The notes beneath the pieces were generated by a model. That model did not search any database and had not been told where the DNA came from. It was given only the letters and a program-made list of their open reading frames with translations. Below, piece after piece: positions 37,188 to 50,163 of a DNA stretch of 64,000 nt (position 1 is the stretch's first letter; every line of letters starts with the position of its first letter). Origin of the DNA: Bugula neritina. Its lineage: Eukaryota; Bryozoa; Gymnolaemata; Cheilostomatida; Bugulidae. A program made the translations under genes and the position numbers. The stretch lies in assembly GCA_964035545.1 (NCBI GenBank), contig OZ037773.1, positions 10,302,751-10,366,750 of the forward strand. Direction: 5' to 3'.

Positions 37188-40100
37188 TTATTTAGGTTTC
37201 TGACCTAGCAGCATGAACACTTCTACTTGGTAGGTCAAGGGTGCCTCAGGGTCATCTGTACCATACGCTTCCATCAGTCTGAAGAGATACAAGATACATC
37301 TCAGAGTAATCAATAAAAACTCTAAAAAGAGACTACATTAGCTGCAGGCTACACAGACCAGGTAAAAGAGGTCAGGTTACTCAGGCCACACAAGGAGGCC
37401 ACACAGACCAGGTGATAGAGGCCAGGCCACACAGGCTACGCCACACAGAACGGGCCACACATGCAGGGCAGGCCACATAGACCAGGTGATAGAGGCCAGG
37501 CCACACAGGCTACGCCACACAGGAGCGGCCACACAGAACGGGCCACACATGCAGGGCAGGCCACATAGACCAGGTGATAGAGGCTCGGTCACACCGGCCA
37601 GGTCACTGAGACCAGACCACTCAGACCAGGCTACACAGGGCAGGCCACACAGGCCAGGCCACACAGGGCAGGCCACACAGGCCAGGCCACACAGGGAGGC
37701 TACACAGAAAAGTCCCACAGAAAAGTCAGATAGGGAGGTCACATACAAAGGCCATGTTATAGAAGCCTTTTTAGTAATAATTATACTTCATTATATATTA
37801 CTTATATATTATAGAGGCAAGTATTATGGTCAGTGAACCCAAGTTTGACCTATAGTATGACAAAGGTCGTGTTAGGTTTGTGTGAGGTCATAGTGAAGAG
37901 CAATGAACAATCTCAGGGTGAAGTATTCTGCTATGTTATCTATGTTCTAATTGGATGTCCCAAATATATGTTGTCAGAATGACTTATGGGGCCAAGTATA
38001 TAACTTATAGTCTAAAAATTTGACGATGAGTAATTATAGCAGGTTGAGAATAAATGACTGAGTTCAACCATTACTAGATCGCACAAGGTGCATAAGTTAC
38101 ACTATTTTATATAAGTTTCTAGTTAGATATGATATACGAGTATATAGCTGTTTTCTACACGGGTATTAACTTAAGCAATGGAAGCAACAGAATTTTATGA
38201 CTAACTACTACCTTGTATGACAATCCTGCCACCACTTCTTATTTCCCTCACAACTGTTGACGTAAAGTTTTACAAAGGCAGCAGTCATCAGGCACCTCAG
38301 GACACCAGAGATTGTACTGGATATCTCCATGTACTGACCATCTAGTCTGAAAGAACCACAGACCCATGACCAATATAGCCTAGTTCAACAGCTAGGTGTA
38401 AGCTAGTCTGGTAGAGTCACTCATTCTTAGACCAATAGCCCAAGAGAGTCAGCACGCACAGCTGAGGTAGGTCCAGTAGTAGAGAAATCAATAAAAAGCC
38501 TGTGTTCTAGATTAGAAATGTAGCATGAGAAGTTATGTTCCTGCAATAATTTCATCCAGCACTTCAAACCAAAATTTAATAATAATAATTAAAGAGTATG
38601 GCCTATCTCAATTTCCCTACTATATACTGCTCCTATTATAAATTACACAGCTGTCGGTGTTGCCCGCTCACTGTAGTTCTATAAAAAGTACCTTATATAG
38701 GGTGATTATTGAAACCAAGAGCTAATAGTTATATAATAATTGTACAGTTTCACCTCTTTCTGTTCTGGTAAGGGATCTGCATTGAAGAGTCTGTGTATTT
38801 GTTCAGAACCATCTGGCAGTGTTTTGAAAAATATGGATTCTCACTTGAAGAAGTTATTTTTTCAAATACCTGTTATAGAAAAATGCACTCATACAATCGC
38901 ATATGTATAATATAAACAAGCATAGCAAAGCATTATATTTAACCCAAACTGTTACATATTCAAATAATATTAGCAGCATCTGCAAAAGATTCTATAATAA
39001 TAAAGTTGCATTAAATAAGCAAACCAGACATTTTATGCAGCTCAATGTTTATAAGCACTAAAAAAGTAAACTATTTTAGCAAAAACAGCTAAATACTTCT
39101 AGAGTCATGGACACAAATGTATCTTACTTCTGAGAGAATGAGATAGAGCTCATTGCTGTTGGGATGGTTGATCACTTCAAAGTCAAACTTGTACGTAAAG
39201 GCAGCAATAACTCCTCCAGGAACCAGAACTCTGTCACATTCTCTGTAGAACTTCTCATGATCCAACCAGTGCAGTGCTGTGGCTACTTGTATCAGTGTTA
39301 CGGAGTTGTCCTCTACTGGGAGGGACTCTCCTGGGGAAACTCTAGGGAAAGGTATGAAGTTACATGATGTTGGAAGCCAAGAAGTGAAATGATTGGTACA
39401 ATAGTAGTGCTTATTCTCTCACCTATTCTCTCTGTTTTGGCCTATTCGAGTAGCAGGAATAGTGGTACTTATATGAAGTGTTAAAATAATAAATATTTAT
39501 AATAATATTATAGTATCATTATATTATATCAGATTTTACCATGAAAGTTATTTCTTACTAAAAGCCAACACCAACACCTACTTGTAGTCAATGTTGAGAT
39601 GCTGATTTTGAAGAGTTGCCTGCTCTATCTGAGACTCACTGATGTCTACTCCAAGTACTTTATCAAAGTATGGAGCTAAGAATACTGTAGACATCAAGCC
39701 AGGTCCACACCCAACGTCCACAGCTAAGGGGTATTTGGGTGGTTGACCAAGCTAATCAATACATTAATGTTAGTTGACTACGTGCTGCGTTTAGTCAATT
39801 TAATTTGTCATCAATAACTTATTTGAGCAAGATTTGCAGGTTAATTATACTGCAAATAAATTCCAAGTGTATAACATATATACAATATACATATAACACA
39901 ATACATAACATATGCGTAGCAATAGCTATATGGTATAAGGATATAGCACATGTATAAGTAATTAGGCATGCCGGTCACCCGTACAGGACTACGACCGTAT
40001 AGGTGTGGAATAACTAATCAGGTGTAATATAAATATAGCATACAGACAGTGTATGTATTGCACATTTAGAGCGTACATATAGCATACAGATAGTGTATAG

Positions 40101-40604
40101 CATACAGATAGTGTATAGCATACAGATAGTGTATAGCATATAACAGATAGTGTATAGCATACAGATAGTGTATAGCATACAGATAGTGTATAGCATATAA
40201 CAGATAGTGTATAGCATACAGATAGTGTATAGCATACAGATAGTGTAAAGCATATAACAGATAGTATATAGCATAAAGATAGTGTATAGCATACATATAG
40301 TGTATAGACTATAGCATACAGATAGTGTATAGCATACAGATAGTGTATAGCATACAGATAGTGTATAGCATACAGATAGTGTACAGCATACAGATAGTGT
40401 ACAGCATACAGATAGTGTACAGCACAAGTGTTATAGTGTAAGGTATTATGTGAGCCTCACCGATTCTTCCACATAGGCCATGACGGTCTCAAATACAGAA
40501 GCTGGATATCTGATCCTAGACTTGACGTATTCAGCGCTGAGAGAGACGTCTTCGTATCTCTTACTGGCTGCAATCAGCTCTTCAGAATTATCTGCACTTG
40601 ACAT
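37188..40604 (-). CDS. Class I SAM-dependent methyltransferase (Methyltransf_11 type)
   Basis: Exons on the minus strand: 40461-40604, 39582-39751, 39128-39341, 38754-38869, 38212-38346, 37188-37278. Every phase agrees; 289 residues. Motif I is VDVGCGPGLMST (near residue 59), followed by the acidic strand end LGVDISESQ and SLPVEDNSVTLIQVATALHW, then RVLVPGGVIAAF. This is the fold of the soluble small-molecule methyltransferases annotated as trans-aconitate-like or METTL-type. The C-terminal half (SENPYFSKHCQMVLNKYTDS, CEGNKKWWQDC, LTYQVEVFMLLGQKPK) fits the same family. Substrate cannot be told. It lies between two inverted copies of a transposon-like element, and its last exon is duplicated twice downstream. 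The donor of exon 5 (AAG|GTAGTA) is weaker than the rest. Confidence 0.92.
37365..37745. repeat. CCACACAGGCCAGG-type minisatellite in the last intron of the methyltransferase
   Basis: Irregular G+C-rich units (GGCCACACAGGCCAGG, GGGCAGGCCACACAGG), including a 100-bp block duplicated in full (ACACAGAACGGGCCACACAT). Its base composition is unlike anything else in the window. Confidence 0.92.
40040..40425. repeat. 18-bp tandem repeat AGATAGTGTATAGCATAC in methyltransferase intron 1
   Basis: About 20 copies, ending 30-40 bases from the exon 1 donor (minus strand). Some units carry an extra TATA, giving regular 40-bp super-units. Confidence 0.92.
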
Positions 40605-42118
40605 TGCAAAGCTAAAAGTTATATCCTGTTACTCACGAGTTACAGTCTCATCACACTGTGAACTCATTTTGATAACTAGATGATGAGTCTATGATACTAA
40701 GTGTAAGTTGAGAGACAAAACTAGCGAACAACGCCAGTGAAATGTATGCTAAGATAGGCACAACTATGACACAATCAACTTTTCTCTTCTTTTAATCCGA
40801 GGGTTTGTAACTGAGCTATATAAGCTATCCAAATAACCAATGGACCGTGTAACTATTGGCACACGCAGCCGGATATTAGTGAAATATGTATCAATTGACA
40901 CTTAATCTTTTGTGACATTTAAGGATAATGAATGGTGGCAGTATAGTTGGTAGCTTTAATTGCTATAATTAAGATAATATAAAAAACAAAATTGAGTCAA
41001 AACTAACAAATTAATTTTACTGTAAAATCTGACTGAATAACAAATTGCATGTTGAGCAACAACTAAAGGAAGCACTATATTATTAGCTAATTGTATTATT
41101 GTATTATTGTATTATTTAATCTGCAGAGAATCAAAGTTTCTATTGAACTTAAGTTGCACCTCTAATGGAGCAAATATACTTCTTTCTGACACCAAAATAT
41201 TCACCTTTTTGCCAATTGATATAAACATATTTTTTTAGTATAGTCAATTTGAAACTGAATATTCAAATCTTCAAATAAATTATCTTTTGTAAGGAGGATG
41301 TTTAGTTTGTTCTGCATTGAAAGCAAACTTTTGATCAGAAATTTTTTTTACCAGGACTTTGTTTTCTTCAAACTATTTATTACCCAGACTGTTTTAACAA
41401 ATACCAGTAAAAACATTTTACATGATATTTTAAAACATTCCAGCTATTTTAAATTAAAATTAGTTTCACATTATTATAGGAATAATTATGTTGCTTTTGA
41501 AACAAAAACTGCTTAGCTAAAACATGTAGGTGTAAATTAGACTTGAAGTACAGAAATAAATTAGTCATTATAAGAAAGCTGCTTTATAGTAAACATACAG
41601 TGACACAATATTACAATGGTGGTAAGTGTTTACTATACAGAGCCATCCTGCATGTCATTACAAGAAAACAAGTATAATCTGCTAGATAGAGCTATAGCTA
41701 ATCATAATTATTGAAGGATGTTTGTAATTTAGTTATATATATGGAAGTAAATGTAAGACCTTAATTATTCCAGTCAAGTAATCCTAATAAATGGTTCATC
41801 AGTTAAGCTTAATTGGAGAAGCTATAGCCGGCATATCCAGCTGTTTAACTGTTCCAATAAAATGCTTTTTGCTAACATAAGAGAAAATATTATAAACTAC
41901 TGCGAACCAGAAAGTGTGGAAAGCCATGCATGTATCGTGAAACTTACTAACAAAATAAAAGGAATGAAATATTCATACAAACCAAGCTATAACAAGTGCT
42001 GTTGATGAGAAAACATTTTTTTCAATTTAATTAGAAAGAGTCATACTACACAGAATGCTATAGTCAAAATCTTTCGAGCAATTCATAGACTCAGAACCTA
42101 CAAACAAGTCTATCAACT
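40605..42118. other. Intergenic region upstream of the methyltransferase
   Basis: 1.5 kb of A+T-rich sequence between the stop of the first PAN/CTHRC1 gene and the methyltransferase start. It must hold the methyltransferase promoter and the other gene's 3' end. No exon is supported. Confidence 0.5.
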
Positions 42119-45100
42119 CTATTCACAGTTAAATGAACTCCCTCCGCAGACCTTCACTTCACTTAGCCTCAGCTCCTCTATAAACACATAGAAAGATGAC
42201 TGCCACCCGGTGAAAGCATCTGATGCTGAGATTCCAGTGCATGACTCAACGGCGTAAGACAACTCCAAACTTCCAGCTGATATATTCTGACACACTCCAC
42301 TCACTGAAACAGTAACACACATTTGCAGTTCAACTTCCCACTTGTTGTAGGATTTTTTAAAAATTTATATGTGTTTTGTTTATCTTAAAAAGACAATGTT
42401 TTAGTTTATGGTATCAGTTATGAAATCATTATATATAGAGCTGTTGTATTCAAGTTATAATATTTATAATTCAAACATATTTATTTTTGACGTGCTATCT
42501 CTATAAAATATCTAATAAAAATGATTTATTAGTTTATTTTCTAATTATTAAAAATAAATAGTTATTTTAGGGCTTGCCATTTATTTAGAAAAGTTAGTAA
42601 TTCATCAAACCAGAGAATAAATATTAGGATGTGTGACCTATATATTAAGATATGTGACCTATATACTACACAGAGAGAAATATTAGTGCAGTGCTTGCAC
42701 TAAAGTTGTTCAAAGAGCCTTTTATTGTCGGTATAGCCTGCACCACACCTCTAATAGTTGTTAGACCTGCACTTATTTTGATGAAATTGAAAATTAATCC
42801 GATTAGTGTAAGCTGAAAAATATTTTGTAGTAGCTCTGAAACCACTTAGTTGTTAAGTCAACGCTACTTTTCACAAGTATTACGTAATTATCATCCCTAG
42901 GTCTTAATGAAGCTAAACAGTAATTGATAGGAGCAGAAAGTGAGATCAATGCTACAACTACATATGTTCAAGCAAAATTTTATTTACATAAGAATTATGG
43001 AACAATAGGCAGTTGTTCACCTAACAACATTATTCGTTCACATGTGCACTAATGATGATCACAAACCTTTATAGGAAGCTAGGATAGAGTTGAACCGTAC
43101 ATTTGGGTCATTTCGATTGGTGCTTCCCAGTTAGATGCTATTTATACATTTTACGTGCAATTTATTTGAATACTATTGAAATATATGTGCATTTAAATAA
43201 ATTTGAGTCAATTGCTTTTTATAATTGGCACACAAATAAATTTCTTTGCTCTGCATAAACCTATTAATTTTGCATTTTCTATATTTTTTGTTTTTTGAAA
43301 AAATGTTATTAATGCATTTAATGCTTTTTTTCAACACAAATTTGGAAAAATTTAAATATTATTGCAAATATATCATATTAATGGTTATTTTATGTTTAGC
43401 AATTGATATGAAAGTTATATAAGGATATATAGGTATATAATACTTAGTACAAAACAAAAAATACAACCTAACTGGGAGCATATAAGTGGAATGAAACTCC
43501 TTCAACCTACTAGCTGTTTATGATTTCGAAATTTTTTTGAACCCAAGACATTTTCAAATAGCTTGTTACCAGACTACTATTAAACATTGCCCCACTCCGT
43601 TTATCAAAGACTGCAGTTGAATTTATCAACAAAAAATTTCAACTGCACATATCTCTTGCATGGGTAGTTTAGGCTTCACTAGTCAATTTCATTCATGGAA
43701 AGGAAAGCCAACTAATTTAAAATGTGTGTAAAAGAGAAATCAGGGAGATGCACCATTAAACTCCAATGTACTCAGTTATCAGCAAATGTGTTTCAAACAA
43801 GAAGCTTAAAATTAACAATGAAACAAGCTACTGAATAGTCAATTGTGGATCAGGTGAACCACTTCAAAAGCCTTGTGTAAACTTGTGTAAACTACCTGAT
43901 GGAACAAAAGAAGATGTTGCATAACAGAGCTATAGTAAGGAAATATTTAAATTGTAATTCAAAGGCAAGAAGTTGGCTTACCAAGCATCGAAAGAGCAAA
44001 ACAAAGGTTATTACATAACAGCACATAGTTTTCATTCACTGCTATTGACAGAAGAAATATTCTGCCGGCATAGTGAACACCAGAGGCTCAGACTAAGAGG
44101 TTGTGCTTTGAGATTCAGTGAATTTGTGCTTCCAAACAACTTCACAACATGGAAAACATTGAATCATTTCATCATATGGGTAAAGATTGCAGCTACCTCT
44201 CAGAGATAGAAGATGATCACTTTCTTTCAGAGTTAGGAACTGAAGTTGTCATTGCAGCAAAAGGTAAGCTCAATCATTTGCTTAACGTTGTCATTTTGAT
44301 TTTATATCACAATCACAATGACAGTATGACTATTGCTGTAGACAGATAATTGAATTTGTGCAACTATAACTTTTAAGAGACCACATTAACTGATATTTCC
44401 CAAACTACTCTATTCCTATATCAATTTGATACAAGTTTTCCTGTAACAATATATTTTCAAAAAATGTAGCGTTTTATTTCCACTTCACCTCCTAGCAATT
44501 TGTGCTAAATTCATTAATTTGAATTCCCCCCCCCCCATTGTAGAAGTATTCATATTGTTAATAATGCAGTTTAGCAGCCTACAAGTAGTTATTAGCCTTA
44601 AGCAGCTGCCAAGCTAGCTTCTTGTTTTATAGCTAAGTACCAAAATGCCAATATTAGTGGTGAGTTGGCAAAATTTTTTATTAACTTCTGTGCTACCAGT
44701 TTATTCTTTTATTTATCTTTGTACAGCACAATTAAATATAAAAACATGTTTAAGTAGCAATATTTTTCTTGGTAGTACTTTATTTGTTTTTCAATTTATA
44801 GACATACTGAAACTTATCAATATCTGTTATCTCGATATGAGGGGTCCATATAAAATGCTGACTCCAGCTTAAATTGTGGTTCACTGACATTTTGAGATAA
44901 TTTTAATGCAGAGAAGCTTCTATTAACTAAACTAATTATGCCCAACAGCTCTTGCATTTGTAATTAAGAAAGAAGTAAAATAAAATGATGGCCAAAATTG
45001 TTACTAAATTTTGATAAGCTCAAACTAACCCAAACACTGCGCAACATAATGATCATAAGTTTGCCAAAGCCTGTATGGTTATTCAGAATCAAACGATTGG

Positions 45101-48100
45101 TACGATGGTGCTGAAAATATGCTGAAAGATTCAGAGCTAACATCATTGATACTATTAGTTTTGGCCTTAGACTTCAGCTTCTTCAAAGTTGAGCTTAATT
45201 TATAAGCTGCTTGTGATTGTATATCTTAACCAAATGTTTACTGTTCATACTAATACAGTTTAAATATTACCCAACTTTTATCTTTTGTTGTAGATCCCAT
45301 AACATTTTTTAAGAACATGCACTCAAAGATGCTGAATAGGAGCACAAAAAAAAAATTTGACCGCTACAAAACTTTGAATCATGCTGAGACCTTCAGCCTG
45401 CAAGCAGGCGCACTCACCACTACATTACAAGCGTCACTTGGTGCTCTCGACACTACACCTTACCCACTTTTCAAGAACTCAGCTGCCTTTTTTATACTAC
45501 TCCTTCAAGCTTCCCTGGCCACTCAACTCCTCTTGGAATACTACCACACTTTACTAACTGCTGGAATTAGTTATAAAACTTCCCCCTCCCTCCTCCCGTA
45601 CTTGGGTTACTATCACAGACCTGGACTTGCACACAGGTGTGCTAACCATTACACACCACAACTGCTTGGTTATCGCTACACTACAGAGCAAGAATGGAAT
45701 GACACACACTATGGTCTTAGCGGGTTCTGCTAATATTAAGCAAAGTTAACTGAATTTACAGTCGTAGAAAAATTCTGCAAATGCTTATTTTCATGTTTTT
45801 TTTCTTATTTTAATCTTTAGAAGTTATTTTTTGTTGCATTTCTTATATTCAACTATCATATACAATAAAATCCACATTACTATACTCTCATACTGGTTAG
45901 AAGTTATGACAAGTTAGTTCAGAGTGATCAGTAATAAGTTTTGCAGAAGCTTATTTCCAACAAAAATTAGAGCAGCATGGAACATTTATAAGTTCAGCTT
46001 TGAATATAACTTAGTTCAGCATTGAGCATATCTAAGATCATCATTGAACAGAAATAAGATCATCATTAAACATATATAATATCACTATTGAACATAAATA
46101 AGATCACCATTGAAAATATTTAAGCTCACCATTGAACATATATAAGATCACCATTGAACATAACTTGGCTCATTGTGATAAATACAAAGAATCAACTTCA
46201 CAACTCTTTATATCAACATTGATCTAACATACTATTCACTGTGAACAGTACCTGACACTAATTTCTATTCATTGCTGGTCAATTTAGGGATCCAAAAAAC
46301 GAGCTGTTTTAGTTGTCAGCTAATGTTCACTCTAACACTAATATTTCTCTCTGTGTAGGATATGTGGCCTATATTATATTATAGGATGTGTAACACACTT
46401 TTTTATTAGCAAGATAAGACTTTGCAACTATCTTTAACAGTGTTTCAAATAATACGTTACAGAAATATTTCCTATTCATTTCCAAACTAAAAACAGCCCA
46501 CAGTATTTATACTTGTAACATATGAACTTAGGAATAGAGGTTGAGTACCTTGCATTGGGCTGTGATAGTTTGCCTCCCTGTCAAAGGAGAGAATCCCTTC
46601 TATGGTCCCTGGTTCTGCACACTTCCTACCATCTATTGTAAAGTACCTGTAAGCACATGTCACTTAACATCATTCTTATTTAAAGATACATTAAATAAAG
46701 TTTCATTCTATAATATTAAGATACATTACATAAAAACACATTACATGAAGAGAAATTATATAAAGAGAAATTACATAAAGAGAAATAATAATGTAATAAA
46801 ATAAATTATATAATGAGATATTATTTAAAGGAGGTTTATATACATAAAATATGCCCTATATATAATATATAAATATTGTATGGAAAATTGATAAAAACTG
46901 GGCTTTTATTTTATCATATAAATAGATAATAATATAGAATTATAATATAGTATATAGAATATATGGTATAGAGTATAGAGTGTAGAGCATAGAGTATAGA
47001 GCATAGAGTATAGAGTATATAGTATAGAGTATAGAGTATAGACTATATAGAGTATAGAGTATATGGAGTATAGAGTATAGAGTATATAGTATAGAGTATA
47101 GAGTATAGACTATATAGAGTATAGAGTATATGGAGTATAGAGTATAGAGTATATAGTATAGACTATATAGAGTATAGAGTATAGAGTATATAGTATATAT
47201 AGAGTATATGGAGTATAGAGTATAGAGTATATAGTATAGACTATATATGGTATAGAGTATAGAGTGTAGAGCATAGAGTATAGAGTATAGAGTATATAAT
47301 ATAGACTATATAGAGTATAGAGTATAGAGTATAGAGTATAGAGTATAGAGTATAGAGTATAGAGTATAGAGTATAGAGTATAGACTATAGAGTATAGAGT
47401 ATAGAGTATAGAGTATAGAGTATAGAGTATATGGAGTATATGGAGTATAGAGTATAGAGTATATAGAATAGACTATATAGAGTATAGAGTATAGAGTATA
47501 TAGTATAGAGTATATGGAGTATAGAGTATAGAGTATATAGTATAGACTATATATGGTATAGAGTATAGAGTGTAGAGCATAGAGTATAGAGTATAGAGTA
47601 TATAGTATAGACTATATAGAGTATAGAGTATAGAGTATAGAGTATAGAGTATAGAGTATAGAGTATAGAGTATAGACTATAGAGTATAGAGTATGTAGTA
47701 TAGACTATATAAAGTATAGAGTATAGAGTATAGAGTATAGAGTATAGAGTATAGAGTATAGAGTATAGAGTATAGAGTATAGAGTATAGAGTATAGAGTA
47801 TAGAGTATAGAGTATAGAGTATAGAGTATAGAGTATAGAGTATAGACTATAGAGTATAGACTATAGAGTATAGATAATAGACTCACCATCTACTGCACAT
47901 AGAGTGTCCTGAAACAAGCCTTAGCCTGTGATTACCGCTAGCAGTCAACCTTAGCCCGGTTTCTGAATACATCTTCTCATAATAGAAGGTAAATATTGTA
48001 CCAGAATCAGTGTCTATGGCTGCATCATCCCACATCTGCCTTCCGAGTCTTCCAATTCGGTTCGAGAAGATCTCTGAGTCAGTCCAGACTAATGAATGTT

Positions 48101-50117
48101 CAACAGAAAACAATTATTAGGTGTTCAACAGCAGACCTTCAGCTATTCAATAGCAAGTCCCAAGAGGTTCAAGAGGAATAATAAAATTGAAATAAAAATA
48201 GAAATGTTACCAACCTATTCATTGCTAAATATTATCTAAACACACTGAATGTTTCAATAATGTCTTGAGAAATCAGCATAATCACTGCTGAAACAATATC
48301 ATGACTTCTGAAATTTTGGTCAAATAAAAGTTTGTCAATTCTCAACATGTGTTGCATTTTGTTAAAACTCATGGGGTTAATATAAATAAAAACTATGATA
48401 TTTAGCTGCAAATACCTGCATCTAGAGAATGTTCTAGTCTTATTTCCTCTACATGAAGGTAGGACGGGGTGTGAAGAACTCCACTTTCTACTCTGACTGG
48501 CTGTGTTTCTGCCTCCACACAGGCTCCGACCCAAATCTCAATGTTGTGGAGTCCAGACTTCAGCTGGTTCTCACAGATTCCTTCAACTGGTAAAAGAAGA
48601 TTTTGTCTAAATAGAAGTACCTGGTTGACAAGATAGAATATATTCATATTATGATAATATGAGAAACAGCTCTGGTGAATGCTTATATATAGCTGCACCC
48701 AGTAATAGGGTGCTAGCGTAAAGCAGAGTGTTTCTATACATTATATTAAACATTTTCTCCTGACAAAAGGCAAATTAAACAAGTTTTAATTATCTCTTTA
48801 CCAAAATGAAGGTTTTTCTATTATATTAACAATTAATGAGCTATAACATACTTATAGAAGCTTTTGGGATGATATATAACAAAGCCAACAAATTAAAGTG
48901 TATATTCTTAAAAAATCGTTTATTGTAATTGTAATTGTTAATAAGAAACTTCCTGTCGTGAGCAGACCTGTTCGAGATCTTGCGTACTTTCCAAAGTAGA
49001 CAGTTGCACTAGCATCATATGGGATTATCACAACTTCAGATGACGGATTACACTCCACTCCATTGATTCGAATATGCCTGCAATAAAACCTTAGGGAAGA
49101 CAAATCTTAAACAGCTGCTGATTAGGCTAAGATACTATATAGTTACCACTTGGTGCTAAAACTATAAAATTCCAAAGGTATTTTACTAGTTCAGGTACAT
49201 TTAGATGCAATAGTTTATTGCACATTAGGTTACAGCTTACAGACATCAAAAATATCTGTTTAATGTACGTAACTTGAAGCTGTCTTATTGTCACTTTGAA
49301 ACTTTTAAAAATAAATAATGAAATGGTTTATAAAAACTAAAATGAAATTATCATACATAAGCTGTGAAATAAGGTAAGTGTGAATACAGGATGATTAGTC
49401 ACTGCTTACCAACGAGCGCATTTACGGTCAACAGAACTGGAACCGTCAATGGAGATGACCGAAATATACTTGATGTGGAGGTATGTGCTGTCAGCTAGTT
49501 TGGTGTACTCAACACTCTGTAAGAGATCAGTCAGCTACTTGTAGACCATCAGGGTCAAGGTTATTTGTCATTAAGCCTTGAACAGCAGTACGTAGTATTG
49601 TGTCTAACACACCCTTTGCACTGTGATTGGCTGCTAATTGCATGTTTATCATATATTGGGCTGACAAAACATACCAATATACAACATTTGGAAATGTTGT
49701 GAAAACTATTGTTATAAGATTTTAATCTAACACTTATAAAAATGTTTAAAAATGTTAATTGTAAAGTAAGGTATAAGAAGTAATTAATTTATAGAAGATT
49801 TTATGTCATGTCGCAATTTAGCTACCGGTATAACAAAAGTTATGCAGTTATTTAACAAGGCATTCAGATTGTGTATATAATAGCAACAAGACTTCAATTG
49901 AAGACTAAAAGCTTGGAGACAAATATATATATATATATAAATATATCTTTACGAGCTAGCAATTTGATTATAAATAGGTATACGAGAAACATTGTTATTT
50001 ATTACTTTATTAGGTAAAGTAATTACACTGATATTTCGGGTACTACTGTACCCATCTTCAGAGTAGCAATGAATGAAATTCAAAAATTATTATGTTACGT
50101 TAGACGTTATGCATGAC

Positions 50118-50163
<46 letters not shown>

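Larger units (their letters stand above)
42666..46358 (+). mobile_element. 3.7-kb DNA-transposon-like element with perfect 23-bp terminal inverted repeats
   Basis: Bases 42,666-42,688 are the exact reverse complement of 46,336-46,358 (core CACAGAGAGAAATATTAGTG). Outside them, GATATGTG(A/G)CCTATAT flanks both sides (42,649 and 46,359), 15 of 17 bases alike, perhaps an old duplication or part of a pre-existing repeat. Inside are a splice-ready short open frame (44,149-44,265, MENIESFHHMGKDCSYLSE, ended by the donor AAAG|GTAAGC), a SINE-like segment (about 45,330-45,720) and a 22-24-bp repeat (about 45,990-46,165). No transposase was recognised, so it is probably non-autonomous. It interrupts the last intron of the PAN/CTHRC1 gene without touching an exon. 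Confidence 0.85.

Noticed and set aside
37377-37836. Pro/Arg/His-rich and Leu/Cys/Trp-rich ORFs
   Set aside because: Translations of the CCACACAGGCCAGG minisatellite in the last intron of the methyltransferase gene.
40014-40427. Minus-strand ORFs with CMLYTI/YAIHYL repeats
   Set aside because: Translation of the 18-bp repeat in methyltransferase intron 1.
45317-45733. 138-residue plus-strand ORF in the element
   Set aside because: It runs through the SINE-like segment, is not conserved in the inverted copy, and shows no domain.
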